A stretch of DNA of 33,554 nt, taken from positions 1 through 33,554 of the forward strand of contig LKUD01000090.1 in assembly GCA_001412355.1 (NCBI GenBank), given 5' to 3'. Made by a program: the position numbers and the translations under genes. This document shows, piece by piece, positions 1-7,119 of the stretch. Every line of letters starts with the position of its first letter. The first letter of the stretch is position 1. The notes under the pieces were generated by a model, which saw only the letters and a list, made by a program, of their open reading frames with translations, ran no database searches and was not told where the DNA came from. This DNA comes from Methanoculleus sp. SDB. Its GTDB lineage: Archaea; Halobacteriota; Methanomicrobia; Methanomicrobiales; Methanomicrobiaceae.

Positions 1-548
1 CGATGGGCATGTACGCAACGCCGGATTATTACATGGAGTTCAGGTACGACATCGACCGGGCGATGGACCGGGCGAAGGATATTCTGGTGACGGCAGGCCG
101 TGAATTCGGGGAATTAGTCGGCCGGGATTACAGCGGGCTGGTGGAGGAATACCGGCTTGAGGATGCGGATATGGCATTCGTGGCAATGGGATCCCTCTGC
201 GGCACGGTCAAGGATGCGATAGATGAGATGAGGGATGCCGGCATAAAGGCGGGGCTTCTCAAGATCCGGTCCTATCGCCCGTTCCCGCGGGCGGAGATCG
301 CCCGGGCGCTCTCGGGGGTTTCCCGGGTGGCGGTGCTGGAGAAGAACGTCTCGCTCGGGTCTGCGATGAAGGGATCGGTCGGGCCTGAGGTGAAAGACGC
401 CCTGTGGGGAAGCGGCATCGATGTCTTTTCCTATGTTCTCGGCCTTGGCGGACGTGACGTGCGAAAGAAGGACATCGCCGCCATCAATGCTCTGGCGACG
501 GTGGGAAAAGGGGATATGTTCTACGGCCTTCGTGAGGAGCTGATCTGA
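1..548 (+). CDS. porA: Pyruvate:ferredoxin oxidoreductase alpha subunit, C-terminal part
   Basis: This is the last ~180 residues of PorA; the 5' end lies outside the window, and the frame is open to the first base. PorA, with beta and the gamma/delta subunits, makes acetyl-CoA from pyruvate and CoA, or runs in reverse for carbon assimilation in methanogens, using ferredoxin in the cytoplasm. The visible part has the typical domain with the runs FVAMGSLCGTVKDAI and LKIRSYRPFPR, followed by VLEKNVSLG. Family members are about 380-390 residues, so roughly half is missing. The TGA stop is directly followed by the porB ATG with no spacer, indicating an operon. A relative such as 2-oxoisovalerate oxidoreductase is possible, but the length and the porB partner favour pyruvate. 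Confidence 0.9.
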   Translation, partial: MGMYATPDYYMEFRYDIDRAMDRAKDILVTAGREFGELVGRDYSGLVEEYRLEDADMAFVAMGSLCGTVKDAIDEMRDAGIKAGLLKIRSYRPFPRAEIARALSGVSRVAVLEKNVSLGSAMKGSVGPEVKDALWGSGIDVFSYVLGLGGRDVRKKDIAAINALATVGKGDMFYGLREELI

Positions 549-1448
549 ATGGTTGACAAATCACTCGAACTTTTTGAATGTGGTCACCGTGCCTGCGGTG
601 GCTGCGGACCGGCACTCGCAGCCCGCCTGATTATGAAAGGCGCGGGGAAGAACACGATCGTCGTTGCCTCGACGGGGTGCATGGAGGTCTTCTCGACCCC
701 GTACCCCGAAACAGCATGGAAAATACCCTGGATTCACTCGCTATTCCAGAACGCCGCGGCCGTTGCGTCCGGAGTGGAGGCATCACTCAAAATGCAGGGC
801 CGTGATGAAAAGGTCGTCGTCATCTGTGGCGATGGGGCGACATTCGATATCGGGATACTCTGTATCAGCGGTGCTTTTGAGAGGGGCCACGATATCACGT
901 ACATCTGCTATGACAATGAGGCGTATATGAATACGGGCATCCAGCGGTCCGGTGCAACACCGTACGACGCAAGCACGACGACAAGTCCTGCCGGCAAGCA
1001 CTCCCTCGGCAATAGCCGCCCGAAGAAGGATCTCCCCCGGATTCTTGCGGCCCACGGTGCACCCTACGTCGCCACGGCCTCTATCGCCTACCCGAACGAT
1101 CTCATGCAGAAGGTGGAGCGTGCGGTCAACACTCCCGGCCCGTGCTATATTCAGATTCACGCGCCCTGCAGTACAGGCTGGGGATTTGAAGGTAGCAAGA
1201 CGATCGAGATGGGGAAGCTAGCGATCCAGACGGGTCTGTGGGTAAACTTTGAGATGGTCGACGGAGAGGTCGTAAAGGCCAAAAAAGTCGTCCGAAAGCC
1301 CGTTGAGGAGTACCTCAAAGCCCAGAAGCGCTTCCGCCATCTCTTCAAACCGCAGCCGAACACCGAAGAGATCGCGAAAATACAGGCCATTGCCGACAAG
1401 AACGCCGACCGGTACGGCATCGATATCAGGCTTAAACCAAAAGAATAA
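549..1448 (+). CDS. porB: Pyruvate:ferredoxin oxidoreductase beta subunit
   Basis: This 299-residue protein is the thiamine-diphosphate-binding subunit of pyruvate:ferredoxin oxidoreductase. The N-terminus has Cys11, Cys16 and Cys19 in [10 protein letters not shown], which with a distal Cys (in HAPCSTGWG) would bind a [4Fe-4S] cluster. The ThDP/Mg motif begins at GDG 94-96 and ends at YDN 121-123, followed by NTGIQRSG, a hallmark of PorB. The full length matches the family. Its ATG abuts the porA stop, so the two are probably translationally coupled. A T-rich run directly after the stop ends the transcript against the convergent gene beyond it. Confidence 0.95.
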   Translation: MVDKSLELFECGHRACGGCGPALAARLIMKGAGKNTIVVASTGCMEVFSTPYPETAWKIPWIHSLFQNAAAVASGVEASLKMQGRDEKVVVICGDGATFDIGILCISGAFERGHDITYICYDNEAYMNTGIQRSGATPYDASTTTSPAGKHSLGNSRPKKDLPRILAAHGAPYVATASIAYPNDLMQKVERAVNTPGPCYIQIHAPCSTGWGFEGSKTIEMGKLAIQTGLWVNFEMVDGEVVKAKKVVRKPVEEYLKAQKRFRHLFKPQPNTEEIAKIQAIADKNADRYGIDIRLKPKE

Positions 1449-1459
1449 ATTTCTTTTTT
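1449..1459 (+). terminator. Poly-T terminator after porB
   Basis: An AT-rich run (ATTTCTTTTTT) begins immediately after the porB stop and reaches into the last codon of the convergent gene. Archaeal RNA polymerase commonly terminates at such T tracts without a stable hairpin, and I see no hairpin here. Confidence 0.5.
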
Positions 1460-2063
1460 AGCTGCGACGGTTCATGAGAAGATAGGGCACGAGAAAAAGT
1501 GCACAGAGCGCAATCCAGAACGTGCCGAATATGATGAGCGCCTGTTCCCTGCCCGGGTCGTAGAACCTTGATTCGAACGAGCGAACCTGTTCCCACCGCA
1601 CTGTTACGGTACCGTTCTCCTCGATAATCTCCGCACCCGGGCTGACCATACCCAGAAGCGGATTTTCCACATGGAACGGCGAAGGGATGATCAGTTCGAT
1701 ATCATAGGGACGGTCGAAGGTGGCCTGGAGGGTGCTGTCCCTGACGGGGCCGGTATACGTGATGGTATAGGTGCCCTTCGGAAAGGTAATGGAGGAAACC
1801 GCGTCATCAAATGCCACATCGCCGGTTTCGTTGAAAACCCGGACATCTGAAACGGTGATGGGGATACGTTCCCCGAGGAGCCCCTGCTCGACGAAGGTAT
1901 AGGTGTCGGCATCTGCAACCTCAACCGTAGCGCGGTAGGCGGTTCCGTTCTCCAGCACCACGTAGGACCCCGTGAGCGCAAAGGCCGGTCCGCATATGAT
2001 CAGGAGTACAAGACAGAGAGCAGCGATGCAGCGTCGGCATCGATCTCTATCGGCGGTTCGCAT
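1458..2063 (-). CDS. DUF5803-like secreted, C-terminally anchored membrane protein
   Basis: This is a 201-residue protein of unknown function that resembles the DUF5803 family of methanogens and halophiles (assigned from memory, not searched). It has a signal peptide with a basic n-region and a hydrophobic core IAALCLVLLIICGPAFA (about residues 13-29). An extracytoplasmic beta-rich domain follows. A transmembrane helix lies near residues 172-195 (ALIIFGTFWIALCALFLVPYL), ending in NRRS inside the cell. The start lies 64 nt inside the 3' end of thrC. I accept it because GGTGATC, close to the ideal archaeal ribosome binding site, stands just upstream, and no ATG, GTG or TTG start follows before the signal core. 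It is probably co-transcribed with thrC, but a shared role is not evident. Confidence 0.8.
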   Translation of the reverse strand: MRTADRDRCRRCIAALCLVLLIICGPAFALTGSYVVLENGTAYRATVEVADADTYTFVEQGLLGERIPITVSDVRVFNETGDVAFDDAVSSITFPKGTYTITYTGPVRDSTLQATFDRPYDIELIIPSPFHVENPLLGMVSPGAEIIEENGTVTVRWEQVRSFESRFYDPGREQALIIFGTFWIALCALFLVPYLLMNRRS

Positions 2064-3205
2064 TGTCTGATCACCGTTTCCGGGTCTTTAAGGAGGTGTC
2101 CCGTCACCACGCACACGATCGTCTCATCTCGGTCGATGATACCCGATTCGACAAGTTTCCTGACACCGGCAACCGATGCTGCCGACGCCGGCTCGACACC
2201 GATGCCTTCTTTCCGGGCAAGATCGCGCTGCATCGCGAGAATCTCATCGTCGGTGACCGATGCGGCGGTTCCTCCCGTTGCACGGATGGCGGTGAGCGCC
2301 TTTTCGGCATTGACCGGTGCTCCGATGCGAATAGCGGTGGCAATCGTCTCTGGGTGCGCTGCAGGCACGAGTTCGGGAAGCCCCAGCTCTATTGCATCTA
2401 CGACGGGCCGTGATCCTTCTGCCTGAATGCCGGTCATCATCGGCAGGCGATCGATGAATCCGAGATCGATGAGCTCGCCGAGCCCCTTGTGGACCGCCGA
2501 AATATTGCCCGCGTTGCCTACCGGGAGCACCATTCTGTCCGGCACACCGCCGAGCTGGTCGATCACCTCAAGACCGATGGTTTTCTGCCCCTCCAGCCTG
2601 AACGGGTTGATGGAGTTGAGGAGATAGAGGCCGTGGCTCTGGCAGAGCTCCTGGACCATCTCAAGCGCCTTATCGAAGTTATCGCGGATCGCGATCACCT
2701 TCGCTCCGTGCATCAGTGCCTGTGCCACCTTTCCGAGTGCGACCTTGCCGGCGGGGAGCAGGACGACGGCAGGAATCCCCGCTTTTGCTGCATATGCCGC
2801 AAGGCTGGCGGATGTGTTGCCGGTGCTTGCACAGGCGACGCTCGTCATCCCCAGCTGCAGAGCCATCGACACGCCCACGGTCATGCCGCGGTCCTTGAAG
2901 GATCCGCTCGGGTTCATTCCCTCGTGCTTTGCATACAGCCGGGGGAGTCCGAGCTCCTTCCCGAGACGGGTGAGATGGTAGAGCGGGGTTCCGCCTTCCT
3001 GGAGAGTAACCGGGTCGCCGCTCACGGGCAGGAGCTCCCGGTACCGCCAGAGGGTGAGGGGGCGGGCATTCCAGACGGACCGATCGATATGAAGTGAATC
3101 CAGATCGTATGTGACGGCGAGAAGGTGCCCGCACCGCACACACCGGTACAGGATTGCGTCCGGGGCATAGTCTGCTCCGCAGGATATGCAGACAAGACGG
3201 TACAT
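2000..3205 (-). CDS. thrC: Threonine synthase
   Basis: ThrC converts O-phosphohomoserine to threonine with pyridoxal phosphate in the cytoplasm. The 401-residue protein starts with a zinc-ribbon-like segment (Cys6, Cys9, Cys22, Cys25), as in many archaeal and plant-like threonine synthases. The PLP lysine is K104 in NPSGSFKDRGM, the substrate loop is ASTGNTSAS (126-134), and the phosphate-binding loop GNAGN is at 230-234. The length fits the family. A TATA-like box is centred about 26 bases before the ATG and no ribosome binding site precedes it, so the mRNA is probably leaderless. The 3' end overlaps the start of the downstream membrane-protein gene by 64 nt. A cysteate synthase paralogue is an alternative that needs phylogeny to exclude. 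Confidence 0.9.
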   Translation of the reverse strand: MYRLVCISCGADYAPDAILYRCVRCGHLLAVTYDLDSLHIDRSVWNARPLTLWRYRELLPVSGDPVTLQEGGTPLYHLTRLGKELGLPRLYAKHEGMNPSGSFKDRGMTVGVSMALQLGMTSVACASTGNTSASLAAYAAKAGIPAVVLLPAGKVALGKVAQALMHGAKVIAIRDNFDKALEMVQELCQSHGLYLLNSINPFRLEGQKTIGLEVIDQLGGVPDRMVLPVGNAGNISAVHKGLGELIDLGFIDRLPMMTGIQAEGSRPVVDAIELGLPELVPAAHPETIATAIRIGAPVNAEKALTAIRATGGTAASVTDDEILAMQRDLARKEGIGVEPASAASVAGVRKLVESGIIDRDETIVCVVTGHLLKDPETVIRQCEPPIEIDADAASLLSVLYS

Positions 3206-3225
3206 GGATCATTATTCGCCGCGAG

Positions 3226-3236
3226 ACCTATTAATA
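3226..3236 (-). promoter_or_regulatory. TATA-like box of thrC, leaderless promoter
   Basis: The minus strand reads TATTAATAGG here, centred about 26 nt upstream of the thrC ATG. The archaeal TATA-to-start spacing is about 25-28 nt, so transcription would begin at or next to the start codon. Confidence 0.5.
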
Positions 3237-3262
3237 CAGGATGGGGAGAGGGACGTCTCTTC

Positions 3263-3997
3263 TTATCCTCTCCGGCGAACCCCCGTGTCATACAGGAACA
3301 GCGCCCAGCAGGCGGCGCAGTACAGGATGGCGCCTGCCGGCACGGCTCCCGGCTCAAGAATGCCGAGAGGGCCGGCGATCAGGAAGAGCACCGCCCCGCC
3401 CCCGAGCAGCCCGGCAAAGATATCTGCGCGCCGGTCGTTGCGTCCGGACGGGAACGTCCCGGCAAGACGCATTTCGCTTACCGGAAATCCCCAGCAGACT
3501 CCGCTCCGGGTGCAGGAATCGGCAAGCAGGTGCAGAAGCGATCCCGCGAAGAATCCGCACCCGAAGATCAGCAGGGATGGCAGGGCTTGAACTTCGAAGA
3601 AGGAAAGTGCCGCTCCTGCATATGCGAGCAGCAGGGCGGTCGTCAGTGTGATACCTGGCAGTGAATGCATAAATCCGCGATGTGCCGGCCGGACGGCACC
3701 GAACGTGCAGATCCAGAGCAGAGCGGAAAGGGGGTAATAGATGCCGTACCGGATCACATAGCCTATCAGGGGGAGGACGATGACGGTATGGCGGGCAAAC
3801 TGCCTCAGCGTTCCTCTGCCGCCTGAAAGTCCGCTCATGATCGCCGCATCCGCCGCATCGGCATCAGGAGCGAGCGACCCGACGAACACGCCCGCGATGG
3901 CGAGCACGATCCATGATGCCCCGAGGTCCGGGATTAGAGGAGCGAGCAGCAGTACGGCGCTCAAAACGCCGATTAACACGTGATGATCTCCCCGCAC
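3263..3997 (-). CDS. DUF457/YdjM-type membrane-bound metal-dependent hydrolase family protein
   Basis: This 244-residue polytopic membrane protein shows the signatures of the YdjM/DUF457 family: an N-terminal HHVLIG, SLAPDADAADA (about 41-51), RGFMHSLPG with the RG-x-x-HS motif, and HLLADSCTRSGVCW. These His/Asp residues are thought to bind a metal. Several hydrophobic helices alternate with these motifs. The start is GTG; a second GTG six codons later has a better-spaced GGGGAG, but it would delete the conserved histidines, so I keep the first. It follows the amidase gene with a 2-nt gap and is the last gene of a four-gene run starting with marC. The substrate is unknown; the family has been linked to phospholipase-like or LexA-regulated functions without firm proof. 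Confidence 0.8.
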   Translation of the reverse strand: MRGDHHVLIGVLSAVLLLAPLIPDLGASWIVLAIAGVFVGSLAPDADAADAAIMSGLSGGRGTLRQFARHTVIVLPLIGYVIRYGIYYPLSALLWICTFGAVRPAHRGFMHSLPGITLTTALLLAYAGAALSFFEVQALPSLLIFGCGFFAGSLLHLLADSCTRSGVCWGFPVSEMRLAGTFPSGRNDRRADIFAGLLGGGAVLFLIAGPLGILEPGAVPAGAILYCAACWALFLYDTGVRRRG

Positions 3998-3999
3998 GC

Positions 4000-4797
4000 T
4001 TACCGTATTTCCCGCATCCGCATGTAAATGTCATCCCTGCGGTCCGAATGTATCGGAAGGGCGGCACGCGCCTCGCGAATGGCGGCGGTATCAAGTGCCG
4101 TAAGCATGCAGAGAATCCCGTCCCCTGCGCGTGAGAGTATCTCCCCGTCGGGCCCCGCGGCGATGGAATGGCCGCAGTATTGCTCCACCGGTGTTTTTCC
4201 GGTCGTGCAGGTTCCGGCAACAAAAAACTGGTTTTCAAGTGCTCTGGCACGGATGAGAAGCTCCCAGTGGGCGATTCTCCGGCAGGGCCATGCGGCGGGA
4301 ACAAGGACCGCATCGACACCGGCACGGGAATAGGCGGTGAAAAGTTCGGGGAACCGGAGGTCATAGCAGATAGCGATGCCGAATCGCATGCCGGCAACGG
4401 AAAAAGTCGCACTCTCCTCGCCCGGCGAGAACGCTTTATGCTCGCCGCCGGGTGAGAAGAGGTGGATTTTGGCATACCGTGCGAGAATACTGCCGTCCGG
4501 ACCGATTGCGATGGCGGTATTCCTCGGGAGTGGTGCATGAGCTTCCCGGAATGACCCGAGCACCGCAATTTCGTATCGGCATGCGAGATCACGGAGCCTC
4601 GATACGATGATACCATTCTCGTCTTCGATATGTGTTGCGGCTGCCGGATCCCATCCCGTTGCGAACTGTTCGGGGAAACAGATCAGGTCGGCACGGGCTC
4701 GCGCAGCCACGGTAAACGCCCGCTCCGCATAGGAAAGGGTTTTTTCAGGGCTGTTCCAGACGCTTTTTATCTGGGCGCTGCAGAGAAGAGGGCACAT
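4000..4797 (-). CDS. Carbon-nitrogen hydrolase (nitrilase superfamily amidase)
   Basis: This 265-residue cytoplasmic enzyme of the nitrilase superfamily has the complete Glu-Lys-Cys triad: E43 in ICFPEQFATG, K110 in RYAKIHLFSPGGE and C144 in AICYDLRFPE. The length and the ICYDLRFPE motif resemble omega-amidase/Nit2-like members, which cleave small carboxamides such as 2-oxoglutaramate. The exact substrate cannot be read from sequence. A GGTGAG ribosome binding site stands upstream of the ATG, within the last codons of the preceding gene. It lies in a run with marC, a small membrane protein and a DUF457 protein, all on the minus strand with gaps of 1-4 nt. N-carbamoylputrescine amidase or a related amidohydrolase is an alternative. 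Confidence 0.88.
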   Translation of the reverse strand: MCPLLCSAQIKSVWNSPEKTLSYAERAFTVAARARADLICFPEQFATGWDPAAATHIEDENGIIVSRLRDLACRYEIAVLGSFREAHAPLPRNTAIAIGPDGSILARYAKIHLFSPGGEHKAFSPGEESATFSVAGMRFGIAICYDLRFPELFTAYSRAGVDAVLVPAAWPCRRIAHWELLIRARALENQFFVAGTCTTGKTPVEQYCGHSIAAGPDGEILSRAGDGILCMLTALDTAAIREARAALPIHSDRRDDIYMRMREIR

Positions 4798-4801
4798 GGC
4801 C

Positions 4802-5002
4802 TCACCACGATTCGCCCGCCTTGCCGTACCATATCATGATGGCAACTCCCACAACCACGAGTGCCGCCATTACGACAAGGATCACGTCTGCAAACGGGAT
4901 GTTTATTCCGATGATCTGCAATGCAATGACGCAACCGCCCACGATAAGACTGAGTGAGGTGAGCAGTTCACCCGATAGAAATCGCGTTCTTTCCCCTGAC
5001 AT
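4802..5002 (-). CDS. Small two-helix membrane protein, 66 residues, unknown
   Basis: I do not recognise this protein. Starting at the ATG at 5002, it has 66 residues. A short polar N-terminus (MSGERTRFLSGE) precedes two hydrophobic stretches at about residues 14-31 and 35-57, and the C-terminus is YGKAGESW. A longer in-frame start exists inside marC, but the 5002 start has a G-rich ribosome binding site (GGGGGG, five bases upstream) and lies one base after the marC stop, so it is preferred. It sits between marC and an amidase gene and is probably translated from the same message. It may be an accessory subunit of the MarC protein, but that is only a guess from position. Confidence 0.7.
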   Translation of the reverse strand: MSGERTRFLSGELLTSLSLIVGGCVIALQIIGINIPFADVILVVMAALVVVGVAIMIWYGKAGESW

Positions 5003-5003
5003 C

Positions 5004-5657
5004 TTATACCCCCCCGGAAAGCATGGGAAACGCGGTGGAGATGCCGTTGATGACAAACTGTACTGCGATGGCGATGAGGAGTATTCCCATCACCCGGTTG
5101 ATCACGCGGAACTCCCGCTGGCCGATCCTGCTCGTCACGGAGTCGGCATGTGTCAGGAGAACGTATGTGACAAGAATGCTTGCGGCGATAGCGCCGATGA
5201 CGATTGCAATTAAAAACACATTATTCTGACCTGCCTGGTTCGATAATACGACGGCCGTGGTGATGGATCCCGGACCCGATATCATCGGGATGGCGAGCGG
5301 CATGACCGAGACGCTTTCCGCGTCAATGGATTCGTACTTTTCCGTGGCGGTCATTTTTGTGCGGGAGGTCTTGGCATTCACCATCTCGATACCGATACCG
5401 AACAGGAGCACTCCGCCTGCAATCTGAAACGCATCCAGCGTGATCCCGAAGAGCTGGAGAATATAGCTTCCCGCAACTGCGAAGGTGACGAGGATGGCAC
5501 CGGCTACCTGGCACGAAACCTTTGCCACGTCGTGTTTGATGGCACGTTCCATCCCGTCCGTAAGGGTAACGTACACCATCGTTGCTGCCAGGGGATTGAC
5601 GATGATGAGGAGCGACGAGAGGCTCAGCAGTGCAAAGGAGAGGATGTCCCCGTCCAT
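5004..5657 (-). CDS. MarC family integral membrane protein (UPF0056)
   Basis: This 217-residue protein has about six hydrophobic helices. It carries the MarC-family features SLLIIVNPLAATMVYVTL near residues 14-31 and PLAIPMISGPGSITT near 121-135. The family is annotated as NAAT-type amino-acid transporters on the basis of one archaeal member, but the bacterial MarC role is unresolved, so the substrate here is open. It is the first gene of a minus-strand run (marC, small membrane protein, amidase, DUF457). An amino-acid or amide uptake role next to an amidase would be coherent, but this is inferred. Confidence 0.85.
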   Translation of the reverse strand: MDGDILSFALLSLSSLLIIVNPLAATMVYVTLTDGMERAIKHDVAKVSCQVAGAILVTFAVAGSYILQLFGITLDAFQIAGGVLLFGIGIEMVNAKTSRTKMTATEKYESIDAESVSVMPLAIPMISGPGSITTAVVLSNQAGQNNVFLIAIVIGAIAASILVTYVLLTHADSVTSRIGQREFRVINRVMGILLIAIAVQFVINGISTAFPMLSGGV

Positions 5658-5704
5658 TACTCAATTGTGCACCTGCCGCCACATAATTGTTTGCGGTGGA
5701 ATTC

Positions 5705-5748
5705 GAAAAATAAGGTTTTTCCTCAGCTGGAGGGCTTTTTCAAAGCCC
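5705..5748 (-). terminator. Hairpin plus T-rich terminator after ndk
   Basis: A perfect 7-bp stem (GGGCTTT 5732-5738, AAAGCCC 5742-5748) with a 3-nt loop lies 14 nt beyond the ndk stop. Reading on the minus strand, a T-rich stretch (TTATTTTTC) follows about 20 nt later. It would end the ribosomal-protein/ndk operon before marC. Confidence 0.5.
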
Positions 5749-5761
5749 CCCGCCGCGGGTG

Positions 5762-6211
5762 TTATTCGTACAGGAACGGTTCGTCGATGCGGGTGTAGTC
5801 CACCAGTTCGCCGGGGCGGAAGTGAATCGCGATCTCGCGCTCAGCGGTCGCGTCCGAGTCGGAGCCGTGGATCACGTTCATACCGATCTCGAGTCCGAAG
5901 TCGCCACGGATGGTGCCGGGCGCCGCTTCGGCAGGACTCGTCGCACCGATCATCGTACGGGTGATAGCGACGACATCCTTTCCCTCCCAGACCATGAGAA
6001 AGCAGGGGCCGCTCATGATATAGGCCTTGAGGCTGGGGAAGAACGGCTTTGACACGTGCTCGGCGTAGTGCCGCATAACGCGCTCTTCGGGGAGACTTTC
6101 GAATCTGCCTGCGACCATTTTCAGGCCTTTTTTCTCAAAACGGGCAATGATTTCGCCGATAAGCCCCCGCTGGACACCGTCGGGCTTCACCATCAGGAAG
6201 GTGCGATCCAT
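5762..6211 (-). CDS. ndk: Nucleoside diphosphate kinase
   Basis: Ndk transfers the gamma phosphate of ATP to NDPs through a phosphohistidine, balancing nucleotide pools. The 149-residue sequence matches the family throughout: K9 in [10 protein letters not shown] and the active-site His115 in [10 protein letters not shown] longer in-frame start exists at 6346 but would run through rpl24e. The start at 6211 has the near-ideal ribosome binding site GGAGTGATCC upstream. It is the last gene of the order L7Ae-S28e-L24e-Ndk, conserved in many euryarchaea. In several of those genomes infB comes next, but here an operon terminator and marC follow instead. Confidence 0.96.
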   Translation of the reverse strand: MDRTFLMVKPDGVQRGLIGEIIARFEKKGLKMVAGRFESLPEERVMRHYAEHVSKPFFPSLKAYIMSGPCFLMVWEGKDVVAITRTMIGATSPAEAAPGTIRGDFGLEIGMNVIHGSDSDATAEREIAIHFRPGELVDYTRIDEPFLYE

Positions 6212-6218
6212 CGCTGGA

Positions 6219-6410
6219 TCACTCCTTGCCGCGGGCTTTTCTCCCGGCCTCGGTCCAGAGCACCTTGCGGGGTACCCTGCGGAGACGGAAGTTGTTCTGG
6301 CACTTGGACGAACAGAAATAGAATATGCTGCCGTCCTTTTTGACAAACATCTTCCCCGTGCCGGGTTCGATCTGGTCTCCGCAGAAGCTGCATTTGTAGA
6401 TTTCGACCAT
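6219..6410 (-). CDS. rpl24e: Ribosomal protein L24e
   Basis: This 63-residue protein of the large ribosomal subunit has the L24e zinc finger: Cys7, Cys10, Cys33 and Cys37 (KCSFC and YFCSSKC). The basic C-terminus ([15 protein letters not shown]) fits rRNA contact. A GAAGGTGA ribosome binding site lies in the end of rps28e; its stop is seven bases before the ndk start. It lies in the archaeal L7Ae operon. Confidence 0.95.
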   Translation of the reverse strand: MVEIYKCSFCGDQIEPGTGKMFVKKDGSIFYFCSSKCQNNFRLRRVPRKVLWTEAGRKARGKE

Positions 6411-6416
6411 AATCGT

Positions 6417-6623
6417 TCACCTTCTCGAGAGTTTCTTTGCCTCGCGCTCGGTTTCGAGCAGCATCAGGACATCACCCTCGCGGATCGGACCGACGGTGTT
6501 CCGGGTGATGATCCGTCCCTTGTTGTTGCCGTCAAGAATGCGGCATTTCACCTGCATGGCTTCGCCGTGCATGCCGGTGCTGCCGATGACCTCGATGACT
6601 TCTGCCGGCGTTCCATCTGCCAT
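6417..6623 (-). CDS. rps28e: Ribosomal protein S28e
   Basis: This 68-residue small-subunit protein has the S28e OB-like fold. Recognisable segments are [20 protein letters not shown] and the strongly conserved [20 protein letters not shown]. The length is typical. It starts seven bases after the rpl7ae stop and ends just inside the leader of rpl24e, so the three ribosomal genes are one operon. Confidence 0.95.
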   Translation of the reverse strand: MADGTPAEVIEVIGSTGMHGEAMQVKCRILDGNNKGRIITRNTVGPIREGDVLMLLETEREAKKLSRR

Positions 6624-6630
6624 GGGAACC

Positions 6631-6999
6631 TCACTTCCTCAGTTCGGCAAGCTGGCCGACGATCTCATCGACGAGTTCCTTCGCCTTGCCGGGTTTCACG
6701 ATAGCCGCCGCGGCGGAACCGACTTCGAGGCCGCTTGCGGCGCCGATATCGTTCTGCTTGGTGATGAAAATATACGAGCTCTGTTTTTCGTCGCAGAGCA
6801 GCGGAAGGTGCATCACAATCTCTTCCGGCTCCACGTCAGCGCCGATAAGCACGAGCTGGGCAATGCCGCGCTCAATTGCCTTTGTAGCCTCGTTTGCCCC
6901 TTTCTTTACTTTGCCCGTGTCTCTGGCAATCTCGAGTGCTTCCAGAGCTTTATTCTGGATCTCATCAGGTACGTCAAATTTTACGTAAACTTTAGCCAT
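6631..6999 (-). CDS. rpl7ae: Ribosomal protein L7Ae, kink-turn RNA-binding protein
   Basis: L7Ae (122 residues) binds kink-turn RNA in 23S rRNA, in box C/D and H/ACA guide RNPs, and in archaeal RNase P. Recognisable features are [33 protein letters not shown] (split across about residues 39-70), with the RNA-contact NEATK, and [12 protein letters not shown]. It is the first gene of the operon with rps28e, rpl24e and ndk. GAGGTGA sits six bases before the ATG. In other archaea L7Ae represses its own mRNA through a leader kink-turn, and this leader is rich in UGA-containing motifs (see the regulatory entry). Confidence 0.96.
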   Translation of the reverse strand: MAKVYVKFDVPDEIQNKALEALEIARDTGKVKKGANEATKAIERGIAQLVLIGADVEPEEIVMHLPLLCDEKQSSYIFITKQNDIGAASGLEVGSAAAAIVKPGKAKELVDEIVGQLAELRK

Positions 7000-7030
7000 A
7001 ACTCACCTCATTCAGGAGTAGCGTATTCTC

Positions 7031-7076
7031 CCTCATCACTCATCAGTCAGTGATTGATGCAGCCATATTATTTTAA
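7031..7076 (-). promoter_or_regulatory. rpl7ae promoter and UGA-rich leader motif
   Basis: Reading on the minus strand, an AT-rich TATA-like stretch (GTTAAAATAATATGG, about 7063-7077) is followed by a dyad ATCACT (7054-7049), an 8-nt loop and AGTGAT (7040-7035). Inside and beside it the RNA would contain CUGA twice (7050-7047 and 7046-7043) and GUGAUGA (7039-7033), which match box D and box C. Predicted transcription starts near 7042, so part of the motif may not be transcribed. The RNA interpretation is therefore tentative. Confidence 0.35.
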
Positions 7077-7119
7077 CAGGAGGACGGATAAAGGTTTGTC
7101 ACGCCTCTTTTCTGTCCGC

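Noticed and set aside
3206-3262. A small gene in the gap upstream of thrC
   Set aside because: The gap is only 57 bases and is explained by the thrC promoter.
5762-6346. A longer ndk reading frame with a 45-residue extension
   Set aside because: The extension lies in another frame of rpl24e, lacks family similarity, and the ATG at 6211 has a near-ideal ribosome binding site.
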